From Anaerosphaera aminiphila DSM 21120 (GTDB lineage: Bacteria > Bacillota > Clostridia > Tissierellales > Peptoniphilaceae): DNA of 38,207 bases. Positions 14,450 through 21,238 of the stretch are shown here, in pieces. Within the stretch, counting starts at the first letter, position 1; the number at the start of each line of letters is the position of its first letter. The position numbers were made by a program, and so were the translations under genes. Where the stretch lies: positions 1-38,207 of the forward strand of contig NZ_FQXI01000016.1 in NCBI RefSeq assembly GCF_900129925.1. The letters are read 5' to 3'. The notes beneath the pieces were generated by a model that searched no databases, was not told the DNA's origin, and saw only the letters and a list, made by a program, of their open reading frames with translations.

Positions 14450-15108
14450 TGGTGAGTTCTCCAATTTTTATATCTATAAAAACTGCATTAATTTCTACAG
14501 TAATTACATTTTTTATTGGAATTTACTCAGCTAGAATAGTTAAAAAGACGTCTAAATTTAGGGGATTGCTTGATGGAATATTTACTCTTCCAATGGTTTT
14601 GCCTCCCACAGTAGTGGGGTTTTTCTTACTTATATTACTTGGAAACAACGGAATATTTAAAGAACTTTATAGTAGATTTGACTTTCAAATAGTTTTTTCC
14701 TACTCTGCAACAGTTATATCTGCAGTGGTGGTGAGCTTTCCTATAATGTATAGGACAGCTCTTGGAGCTTTTGAACAGGTAAGTGAGTCCTATATTTTCG
14801 CAGCCCAAACACTGGGCTTTAAAGATTCAAAAATATTTTGGAAAGTTGTTTTTCCGTTATCAAAGCCGGGGCTGGTATCGGGAGTAGTGCTTTCATTTAC
14901 TAGAGCTTTGGGAGAATTTGGAGCTACAATAATGATTGCAGGAAATATAGAGGGGAAAACTCAAACTATTTCAACTGCAATTTACTCTGCAGTACAGGCG
15001 GGAAATAGATCACTTGCATTTAAGTGGTCATTAATTGTAGTATGTCTTAGTTTTGCTACAATGATAGTTGTAAATACAGTGTCAAAGAGGAAATATCATG
15101 TCAATTGA
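14449..15108 (+). CDS. modB: Molybdate ABC transporter permease ModB
   Basis: This 219-residue inner-membrane subunit has about five to six hydrophobic helices. The ABC-coupling (EAA) loop is seen as A-A-Q-T-L-G-F-K-D-S-K-I-F-W-K-V-V-F-P (about residues 121-139), followed by L-S-F-T-R-A-L-G-E-F-G-A-T, a ModB/CysT-family signature. An early L-P-M-V-L-P-P-T-V-V-G segment is also characteristic. The gene overlaps modA by one base and modC by 11 bases, so the three transporter parts should be made together. Confidence 0.95.
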   Translation: MVSSPIFISIKTALISTVITFFIGIYSARIVKKTSKFRGLLDGIFTLPMVLPPTVVGFFLLILLGNNGIFKELYSRFDFQIVFSYSATVISAVVVSFPIMYRTALGAFEQVSESYIFAAQTLGFKDSKIFWKVVFPLSKPGLVSGVVLSFTRALGEFGATIMIAGNIEGKTQTISTAIYSAVQAGNRSLAFKWSLIVVCLSFATMIVVNTVSKRKYHVN

Positions 15109-16153
15109 AATAAATATTGAAAAAAAATTAAAAGACTATACTTTAGATGTAGAGTTTAAAATTAAAAATGAGAGATTGGCACTACTGGGAAATTCAGGAA
15201 GTGGAAAGAGTATGACTTTAAAATCCATTGCAGGTATAATTAAACCTGACAGTGGCAATATAAGTTTAAATGGAAAAGAAATTTTTAATTCTAAAGAAAA
15301 TTTAAATGTGCCATCTCACCTTAGAAGAGTTGGACTGCTATTTCAAGACTATGCCCTATTTCCAAATATGACAGTACTACAAAATCTGACGATTTGCACA
15401 AATAGTGTAGATAAATTTAAAATAGCTGAGCGTTTATTAAAATATTTTAAAGTGTCAAAATTAAAAGACAGATATCCCTATGAACTCTCAGGAGGGCAAC
15501 AGCAAAGAGTTGCCATGGCTAGGATGATCATTACAAACCCTCAAATTATCTTACTGGATGAGCCTTTTTCAGCGTTGGATACAAACCTCAGATGGGAAAT
15601 TGAAAATGACTTTTTAAACTTTCTCAAAAGCTATGAAAGCTCTGCAATTTTAGTTACTCACAATAGAGATGAGGCTTATAGAATTTGTGATAAGGTGGCA
15701 ATACTTTCAGAGGGGAAAATAGTGGATTTTGGAGATAAAGATACTGTGTTTAAAAAACCAAGTACAGTTGCCTCTGCAAAAATAGTAGGATATAAAAATA
15801 TTATTAAAGTAGATAGAAGTGAAGGTAACTTTTATTTAAGAGAGCTTAACTTGCATTTAACTAATATTGATGCAAGTAAAAATACTGCCTTTGCTGCAAT
15901 TAAATCAGAAGATATACATTTGAAAAGAGTAGAAAACTGTGAAAAAATCAGTTTAAAATTGCAGTCCTATGTGGAAGACACTAAAAATATGGTGGCTGTT
16001 TTTAATATTTCAGAAGATAAGATTTTAACTGTTGAGATTCCAAAAGTATTTACAGAAGAAGATAAAAAAGTACTATCTTATTTAAAAGACAGTGTAGATA
16101 AAGTAATTTCAATATATTTAAAGAGAGATAAAATTATATTTTTAGAAGTTTAG
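15098..16153 (+). CDS. modC: Molybdate ABC transporter ATP-binding protein ModC
   Basis: This ATPase subunit drives molybdate import. It has 351 residues. Walker A is G-N-S-G-S-G-K-S (31-38), the Q-loop lies in L-F-Q-D-Y-A-L-F-P, the signature is L-S-G-G-Q-Q-Q-R-V-A-M-A-R and Walker B is I-I-L-L-D-E-P. The switch His is in V-T-H-N-R-D-E-A-Y. Residues ~225-351 form a C-terminal extension compatible with a TOBE/MOP-like domain, which in ModC proteins binds oxyanion and gates transport, though this tail is divergent. A 15-bp gap separates it from yqeC. Confidence 0.94.
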   Translation: MSIEINIEKKLKDYTLDVEFKIKNERLALLGNSGSGKSMTLKSIAGIIKPDSGNISLNGKEIFNSKENLNVPSHLRRVGLLFQDYALFPNMTVLQNLTICTNSVDKFKIAERLLKYFKVSKLKDRYPYELSGGQQQRVAMARMIITNPQIILLDEPFSALDTNLRWEIENDFLNFLKSYESSAILVTHNRDEAYRICDKVAILSEGKIVDFGDKDTVFKKPSTVASAKIVGYKNIIKVDRSEGNFYLRELNLHLTNIDASKNTAFAAIKSEDIHLKRVENCEKISLKLQSYVEDTKNMVAVFNISEDKILTVEIPKVFTEEDKKVLSYLKDSVDKVISIYLKRDKIIFLEV

Positions 16154-16168
16154 TTTTAGGAGAAGTCC

Positions 16169-16879
16169 ATGTACAGAGAAATGTTGTCAATAGAAAAAGG
16201 AGATGTAATTTCAATAGTTGGTAGTGGAGGTAAAAGCACTACTATGTTTTTAATGGCAGAGGAACTTAAAAACTTGGGAACTGTTCTAGTTACAACTACT
16301 ACAAAAATACTAATTCCCAAAGTTTTAAAAGACTATGAGCTGTGTTTTAATTCAGTAGACAGTCTTTTAAAGTACAATCTCAGTTTAAAAAACAAAGTGG
16401 TAATTTTGGGAAGTAGAGTAGAAAATGGAAAGTTAATCGGACTAAATAACTTAGAACTTTCAAAAGTAAGAGAAAAATTTGACTATATTTTAATAGAAGC
16501 TGACGGTTCAAAGAAACTTCCCCTAAAAGCTTGGAGAGAAAATGAACCTGTAATATTAAAATACACTACTAAGACTTTGGGCATTATTCCCGCTGACTTA
16601 ATAGGAAAAAAGTTGGACTATGACTCAGTATTTAATAGTGAGCTGTTTAAACTGCATTTTAAATCAGAGGAGTACTTTTCTAAAGAGGTATTATACAATG
16701 TTATAACAGATAAAGAGGGTATATTTAAAAATAGTAGGGGAAGTAAGTACATCTTTTTTAACAGAGTAGAGGGAGAAGTTAAAAAATACATAGTAGATGT
16801 GATTTTTTATTTAAAAAACAAAACTGAAAATATAAATTACATTTATGGTTCAAATGAGGAGGGTTATTGTGAATATTAG
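16169..16879 (+). CDS. yqeC: Selenium cofactor biosynthesis protein YqeC
   Basis: YqeC proteins occur with YqeB and SelD in bacteria whose molybdenum hydroxylases need a labile selenium ligand. They are thought to act in making or loading that cofactor. The 236-residue protein starts with a P-loop V-G-S-G-G-K-S-T (residues 17-24). T-T-T-T-K-I follows near residue 46, then L-I-E-A-D-G-S-K-K-L-P-L-K-A-W (family core), T-L-G-I-I-P-A-D-L-I-G-K and F-F-N-R-V-E. TTTAGGAG precedes the ATG. It overlaps the mocA start. Its presence argues that the served enzyme is selenium-dependent. Confidence 0.92.
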   Translation: MYREMLSIEKGDVISIVGSGGKSTTMFLMAEELKNLGTVLVTTTTKILIPKVLKDYELCFNSVDSLLKYNLSLKNKVVILGSRVENGKLIGLNNLELSKVREKFDYILIEADGSKKLPLKAWRENEPVILKYTTKTLGIIPADLIGKKLDYDSVFNSELFKLHFKSEEYFSKEVLYNVITDKEGIFKNSRGSKYIFFNRVEGEVKKYIVDVIFYLKNKTENINYIYGSNEEGYCEY

Positions 16880-17447
16880 TGCAGTGGTAATGGCGTCCGG
16901 ATTTTCTTCGAGAATGGGAGAAAATAAGTTAAAGCTTAAATTTAAGGGCAGAGAAATATATAAATACGCTATTGATTTAGTGAATTCCTTTGATTTTAAA
17001 GATAAAATAGTAGTTTCAAATGATAATGAAATATGTAAATATGCAGAAGAACTGGGATTTAAAACCTTTAACAATGAAAATGCAGAAGTGGGGAAAAGCG
17101 AAAGTATAAAAATTGCCCTTAGAGAAGTTCAAGATGATGTTAAGGGATATATGTTTTTTGTATGTGATCAGCCCCTAGTGAGTAGAGAAACTGTAAATGA
17201 GCTAATAAGTAGCTTCAATGAAAATTCAGACAAGATTACATTTCCAATCTATGGCTCTAAAAGAGGAGCGCCTATGTTGTTTCCAAGTGCATTTAAAGAG
17301 GACCTTTTAAATTTAAAGGGAGATAAGGGTGGCGTAGTTTTAATAGAGAAAGATAACTCCAAGAGCGTAAGTATTAATAGAGAAGCTGAGCATATTGATA
17401 TAGACACAGCGGCTGACTATGAGAGGTTACTTGAATATGAAAGATAG
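16869..17447 (+). CDS. mocA: MocA-like molybdenum cofactor cytidylyltransferase
   Basis: MocA-type enzymes attach CMP to molybdopterin to give the dinucleotide cofactor used by xanthine dehydrogenase-like hydroxylases. The 192-residue product has the nucleotidyltransferase loop V-V-M-A-S-G-F-S-S-R-M-G-E-N-K (Lys as NTP ligand). G-K-S-E-S-I-K-I-A-L, the metal-binding F-V-C-D-Q-P and R-G-A-P-M-L-F follow, and the protein ends with I-D-I-D-T-A-A-D-Y. The V-C-D-Q-P form is typical of MocA rather than MobA. I chose GTG 16869 because AGGAGGG lies five bases upstream. An ATG at 16845 is in frame but lies before that ribosome site. It overlaps yqeC and yqeB. Confidence 0.9.
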   Translation: MNISAVVMASGFSSRMGENKLKLKFKGREIYKYAIDLVNSFDFKDKIVVSNDNEICKYAEELGFKTFNNENAEVGKSESIKIALREVQDDVKGYMFFVCDQPLVSRETVNELISSFNENSDKITFPIYGSKRGAPMLFPSAFKEDLLNLKGDKGGVVLIEKDNSKSVSINREAEHIDIDTAADYERLLEYER

Positions 17448-18231
17448 TGTAGTTGTAGTTAGAGGTGGCGGAGATATAGCAACGGGGAGTATTCAAAAAC
17501 TTCACAGGTCAGGATTTAAAGTATTGGTTTTGGAAGTAGAAAGACCAACTGCCATTAGAAGAACAGTAGCTGTTTCTGATGTTGTATATGAAGGAGAAGT
17601 TTTTGTTGAGGACTTATGTGCTGTAAAAGTTGAAAAGGAAGATGATATCTATAGAGCTTGGAGTGAAAAGAAAGTGCCTGTACTAGTAGATTCCAAGGCA
17701 GAAATTTTAAGTAGAATTACTCCAGATGTTTTAGTAGATGCAATACTTGCAAAGAAAAATATTGGAACCAATAGAAATATGGCAAGAGGAACAATAGCTC
17801 TAGGTCCAGGATTTATAGCAGGTGAAGATGTAGATATAGTAGTTGAGACAAATAGAGGTCATAATTTGGGAAGGCTTATATTTAAGGGAAGTGCCTCTAA
17901 AAATACGGGAAATCCCGGAAATATTTTAGGCTATACAACAGAGAGAGTATTTTATAGTCCCGAAAGTGGAAATATTAAAAACTTTAAAGATATTGGAAGT
18001 ATAGTAAAAAAAGGAGAAGTAATTTCAGAAGTAAGTGGACAAGAAGTGCTTTCAAAAATAGATGGAATAGTAAGAGGACTTATAAGAGACAATACGGAAG
18101 TATTTAAGGGAATGAAAATTGGGGATGTAGATCCTAGAACAGATGTAGACTATAAGACTATTTCCGATAAAGCCAGAAATATTGGTGGAGCTGTACTAGA
18201 AGCAGTGATGATACTAAGTAAAGATAAATAG
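17437..18231 (+). CDS. yqeB: YqeB-type selenium-dependent molybdenum hydroxylase system protein
   Basis: This 264-residue protein belongs to the family found only with selenium-dependent molybdenum hydroxylases (EF2563-like). Its biochemical role is not settled. It begins V-V-V-V-R-G-G-G-D-I-A-T-G, a nucleotide-binding-like turn. E-V-E-R-P-T-A-I-R-R-T-V-A follows, then A-L-G-P-G-F-I-A-G and V-E-T-N-R-G-H-N-L-G-R. Near the C-terminus there is a biotinyl/lipoyl-like barrel segment (G-S-I-V-K-K-G-E-V-I-S-E-V and I-D-G-I-V-R-G-L-I). ATG 17437 has GAGAGG upstream. An earlier ATG at 17419 overlaps that site. The last gene of the run, it is followed by a strong terminator. Confidence 0.92.
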   Translation: MKDSVVVVRGGGDIATGSIQKLHRSGFKVLVLEVERPTAIRRTVAVSDVVYEGEVFVEDLCAVKVEKEDDIYRAWSEKKVPVLVDSKAEILSRITPDVLVDAILAKKNIGTNRNMARGTIALGPGFIAGEDVDIVVETNRGHNLGRLIFKGSASKNTGNPGNILGYTTERVFYSPESGNIKNFKDIGSIVKKGEVISEVSGQEVLSKIDGIVRGLIRDNTEVFKGMKIGDVDPRTDVDYKTISDKARNIGGAVLEAVMILSKDK

Positions 18232-18232
18232 T

Positions 18233-18281
18233 AAAAGTGCATTTATAAGTTAAAGATAAGACTTATAAATGCACTTTTTAT
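18233..18281. terminator. Strong bidirectional terminator after yqeB
   Basis: An 18-bp perfect stem (18233-18250 with 18261-18278; core GTGCATTTATAAGT) has a 10-base loop. T-rich and A-rich flanks allow use both by the molybdenum operon and by the convergent DUF1622 gene. Confidence 0.88.
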
Positions 18282-18294
18282 TTAAATTATAATT

Positions 18295-18624
18295 TTATAT
18301 TTTAGAACCGGTTTCTTGGATTTCCTTATTTAAAAAATAAGATATTACTGTCCTTATAGCTACAATTGCAGCAAGTAAGGCAATTTCGTCGAAGGCAGGG
18401 TTTATAATAGTCTCTACAATATCTGCGATTATAAGTATTTCAAGACCAAGTAACACAACTCCGCCAAGTCTGTTTTTAACAATATTAATTTGAATTGCAT
18501 CTTTTTCTAAAACTCCTATTGTAAGATCTTTTAAGTTTAAAAAAAGACCTATCATTAAAACTGCAACGGATATTAATTTTACAACTAGGACAATCCCGGT
18601 TAAAAGGGGTGCAACTATTTGCAT
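18295..18624 (-). CDS. DUF1622 family small membrane protein
   Basis: The 109-residue protein has three hydrophobic segments (about residues 5-27, 50-68 and 78-98). The middle part R-L-G-G-V-V-L-L-G-L-E-I-L-I-I-A-D-I-V and the last A-I-V-A-I-R-T-V-I-S-Y-F-L-N-K-E-I match the DUF1622 pattern (a conserved L-G-x-x-x-L-L-G-L-E then A-I-R-T-x-x-S-x-F-L). No biochemical function is known for the family. A GAGGTG site precedes the ATG. The gene converges on the molybdenum operon, and the structured repeat lies upstream of it. Confidence 0.85.
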   Translation of the reverse strand: MQIVAPLLTGIVLVVKLISVAVLMIGLFLNLKDLTIGVLEKDAIQINIVKNRLGGVVLLGLEILIIADIVETIINPAFDEIALLAAIVAIRTVISYFLNKEIQETGSKI

Positions 18625-18670
18625 AAAATCACCTCATAAAATGTATTCATTAATAAATTATACCATAATA

Positions 18671-18690
18671 AAAAGAACTTAAATATTATT
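18671..18690. repeat. Outer direct repeat, left copy (matches brnQ terminator arm)
   Basis: AAAAGAACTTAAATAT followed by TAT repeats at 19091-19109 with one change. It flanks the structured repeat on the left, while the right copy is part of the brnQ terminator hairpin. Confidence 0.6.
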
Positions 18691-18701
18691 ATAGCAACTT
18701 G

Positions 18702-19080
18702 TTATATAGCAACCTTATTCAATTCAAAAACTGGTAACAAATATTACTCATTTGCATAAAATCTATGATTATACCAGTCGTTCATGACCTACCAACAATT
18801 TACTTCGCAAATTGTTGGTAAGGCTCAAAGGTTTTTACAGATTATTGTCAGTAAATTCCAGTTGTTCAAATCTTGTTTTTAGCGTTTCAAGGGTGTAATG
18901 GGAGGGTGCTCGAGGGAGGGCATAAGGGAAAATCGCAATTCCCTTCGCCCTCCCTCGAATATTAAAAAAACCTTTTAAAAACATTTAAAAGTGATTAAGA
19001 TATATTTTTATAAAGACAAATTATTATATAGTAACATTATCCAATTCAAAAACTGGTAACAAATATTATTCATTTTCATA
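18702..19080. repeat. Structured non-coding repeat, copy 2, bounded by 57-bp direct repeats
   Basis: No gene is present between DUF1622 and brnQ. The segment is bounded by direct repeats 18702-18758 and 19024-19080, identical at 52 of 57 positions (core CAATTCAAAAACTGGTAAC). Inside lies a perfect hairpin ACCAACAATTT / AAATTGTTGGT at 18791-18819. The core shared with copy 1 spans 18881-18981 and includes the long GC-rich hairpin 18911-18957 (CGAGGGAGGGC / GCCCTCCCTCG). The hairpin differs from copy 1 by one loop base. Such conservation without a reading frame suggests either recent movement or selection on RNA structure. Confidence 0.72.
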
Positions 19081-19087
19081 TACTATA

Positions 19088-19124
19088 AGAAAAAGAACTT
19101 AAATATCATATAAGTTCTTTTTCT
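19088..19124 (-). terminator. brnQ terminator overlapping its coding end
   Basis: The 13-bp stem AGAAAAAGAACTT / AAGTTCTTTTTCT has an 11-base loop. Read on the minus strand it ends in TTTTTCTTATA. The upstream arm lies inside the last codons of brnQ. Confidence 0.75.
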
Positions 19125-20413
19125 ATTTCTGCTTTTTGAGATTTATTTTTACTAAAAATAGTAAATACAGTTCCTAAAATCACTACTGGAATTACCCATA
19201 AAAAACTGTGTAGAGATTTCGGAAAATAATTTTTAATCTCCAATAAGAGTGGTAGCTTAATATTTAAAGCATTTGCTATAGTAACAACAGTTGGGAGACA
19301 AGCTCCTAATACAGCTCCAATATGAGTAGCTTTTTTCTTAAAAAAGTTTGGAAATAAATTTAAAAATATTAATACAATTGAAATTGGGTACAAAGCAGAT
19401 AAAACCGGTGCCGAAAGTGCAACTATAGTTTCCACACCGCTTACAGCGAAGTATCCGCTAAAAACCGTAGACACTGCTATAATAAAATTGTAATTTATTT
19501 TATTGTTAAAGAGTTTAAAGAAAAAATCTCCAACAGTAGAAGTAAGCCCCACAGCAGTGGTTATACATGCAAGTGTAATTGCAGCTGAAAGTGCATACTT
19601 TCCAAAGCCACCTAAGAGCATATTTGTAATATAAATTAAAAATTCAACTTTCTCTACTCTTACTAGACTAAGGCTTGATGCAGTAGCTCCAATATAGAGT
19701 AGACCTCCATATACTAGAGAAAGTCCAATAGCCGCAAAAATGGCTGACTTCATAGTTAACTTTACTATTTCCTTACTGTCTTTTACACCTTTGTCCTTAA
19801 ATCCCTTTATTATAATTGAAGTAAATACCAGTGCAGCAAGGGCGTCCATAGTTTGATATCCCTCTTCAAAACTTCTGCCAAATGTATTTATAGCCCCTGT
19901 GGGAACAATAGTCCCTATAGGAGTGGTGATTCCCTTTACTATTATAATTGCAAGTACTACAAGAAGTGCAGGAGTTAAATATTTCCCCAAAGTGTCAATT
20001 ACATTTGTGGGGTTTAAAACAAAAAACAAAACAACGCCAAAAAATACAATTGAAGAAATTGTAGGATTTAAGTTTGGCGCAATAGTTCCCTGTATAATTT
20101 CAAAAGTTGTAGCAGCAGTTCTGGGTATTGCAAGCCCCGGACCTATTGCCAACACAATAAAAGTTCCAAATAGTATGGAAAACTTGTCTCCAAGTTTACT
20201 TGCCATATTTTCAATTCTGCCTCCAGCTTTAGTAGTGGCAATTACCCCTAGCATAACAATGCCTACTGAAGCAAGTAAAAAGCCTATCATAGCAGAAATA
20301 TACTTATCTCCTGCCCACAGGCCTAAAGTAGGAGGAAATATTAAATTTCCCGCTCCAAAGAACATTGAAAACAAAGCCATGGCGGAAATTAAGACTGATG
20401 GTTTTTTATTCAT
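19106..20413 (-). CDS. brnQ: Branched-chain amino acid transport system carrier BrnQ
   Basis: BrnQ (LIVCS family) carriers take up leucine, isoleucine and valine with sodium or protons. This 435-residue protein has about twelve hydrophobic helices. It opens with the family signature A-L-F-S-M-F-F-G-A-G-N-L-I-F-P-P, followed by G-P-G-L-A-I-P-R-T-A-A-T-T-F-E near residue 85. V-F-T-S-I-I-I-K-G-F-K-D-K-G and C-I-T-T-A-V-G-L-T-S-T come later. ATG 20413 has AAGGAGGG a few bases upstream. The frame stays open for another 25 codons upstream, but those residues precede the ribosome site and are not part of the family. It is divergent from tdk. Confidence 0.93.
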   Translation of the reverse strand: MNKKPSVLISAMALFSMFFGAGNLIFPPTLGLWAGDKYISAMIGFLLASVGIVMLGVIATTKAGGRIENMASKLGDKFSILFGTFIVLAIGPGLAIPRTAATTFEIIQGTIAPNLNPTISSIVFFGVVLFFVLNPTNVIDTLGKYLTPALLVVLAIIIVKGITTPIGTIVPTGAINTFGRSFEEGYQTMDALAALVFTSIIIKGFKDKGVKDSKEIVKLTMKSAIFAAIGLSLVYGGLLYIGATASSLSLVRVEKVEFLIYITNMLLGGFGKYALSAAITLACITTAVGLTSTVGDFFFKLFNNKINYNFIIAVSTVFSGYFAVSGVETIVALSAPVLSALYPISIVLIFLNLFPNFFKKKATHIGAVLGACLPTVVTIANALNIKLPLLLEIKNYFPKSLHSFLWVIPVVILGTVFTIFSKNKSQKAEIEKELI

Positions 20414-20482
20414 GGTGCCCTCCTTAAAAATTCTTTCAATTATAAATAATATCACTTTAAATGGGTATAGTAAAGAAAATAG

Positions 20483-20512
20483 TTGCACAAAAGAGATAAA
20501 ATAACATATAAA
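20483..20512 (+). promoter_or_regulatory. Probable tdk promoter
   Basis: TTGCAC (20483-20488), an 18-bp spacer and TATAAA (20507-20512) lie about 45 bp before the tdk start. A second -10-like TATAAT follows at 20517-20522. Confidence 0.4.
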
Positions 20513-20556
20513 ATGTTATAATAAAAACGAATAATAATTATTTTTAGGAGGAACAT

Positions 20557-21126
20557 ATGCATCAATATAAGGGAAGATTAATAGTTCACACAGGCTCAAT
20601 GTTTAGCGGAAAGACATCGAGTTTGGAAAAAGATATAAAGAGATTTAAAATAGCGGGATATAAAACTTTAGTATTTAAACCTTCAATAGATACTAGATTT
20701 GACAATGAAAAAATAGTAACCCATGACAACACATCTCTCTTTGCAATAAATGTAAAGGACTTTACAGAAATAAAATTGTATTTGGAAAATGAAGATGCAG
20801 ATGTAGTTGGAATAGATGAAGTTAATTTTTTTAACGGAGATGTGAGAATCTCCTTAGATGTAGTTGATACGCTTTTAAGAAGAGAAGAGACAGTTGTAGT
20901 TGCAGGGCTTGATATGGACTATTCAGCAGAGCCCTTTGAAATAGTGAAAGAATTAATGGTGAGAGCAGACTATTTATATAAACACCATGCAGTTTGTACA
21001 ATGTGTGGAGCCGATGCTTGGGTATCTCATAGAAAAACTGACAGTGAAGAGAGAATTGTACTTGGTGCAAACGATGAATACGAACCACTTTGTAGAAATT
21101 GTTACAATAAATTAATTGGGAAATAA
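20557..21126 (+). CDS. tdk: Thymidine kinase, type II (tetrameric, zinc-containing)
   Basis: This enzyme phosphorylates thymidine with ATP in the salvage pathway. It has 189 residues, the usual size. The P-loop G-S-M-F-S-G-K-T (about residues 13-20), the V-G-I-D-E-V-N-F-F Walker B-like strand and the catalytic Glu region G-L-D-M-D-Y are present. The structural zinc site uses C-T-M-C and C-R-N-C near the end, with the lasso-loop Y-K-H-H-A-V before it. AGGAGG precedes the ATG. A degraded copy of its last ~40 bases is found 6.4 kb downstream at 27544-27585, between surface-protein genes. Confidence 0.96.
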   Translation: MHQYKGRLIVHTGSMFSGKTSSLEKDIKRFKIAGYKTLVFKPSIDTRFDNEKIVTHDNTSLFAINVKDFTEIKLYLENEDADVVGIDEVNFFNGDVRISLDVVDTLLRREETVVVAGLDMDYSAEPFEIVKELMVRADYLYKHHAVCTMCGADAWVSHRKTDSEERIVLGANDEYEPLCRNCYNKLIGK

Positions 21127-21145
21127 GTGTGGTGAAAACAGCTAA

Positions 21146-21188
21146 ATTATATACCAAATTGTATTTTTACTAAAATTAGGTATATAAT
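21146..21188. promoter_or_regulatory. Inverted repeat and -10 box upstream of the first SLH gene
   Basis: ATTATATACC (21146-21155) and GGTATATAAT (21179-21188) are exact inverted arms 23 bp apart. The second arm ends in a TATAAT (21183-21188), and TTGTAT (21159-21164) could be the -35 box. A repressor binding both arms would cover the promoter. The arms could also form an RNA stem if transcription reads through from tdk. Confidence 0.45.
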
Positions 21189-21238
21189 ATTAACCAAATT
21201 GAATTAATTTTATTTAAATAATAAATTAGGAGGAAAGT

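Noticed and set aside
19899-20504. A 201-codon + strand frame opposite brnQ
   Set aside because: It is antisense to the well-supported BrnQ gene, has a composition typical of a mirrored membrane protein and no ribosome site.
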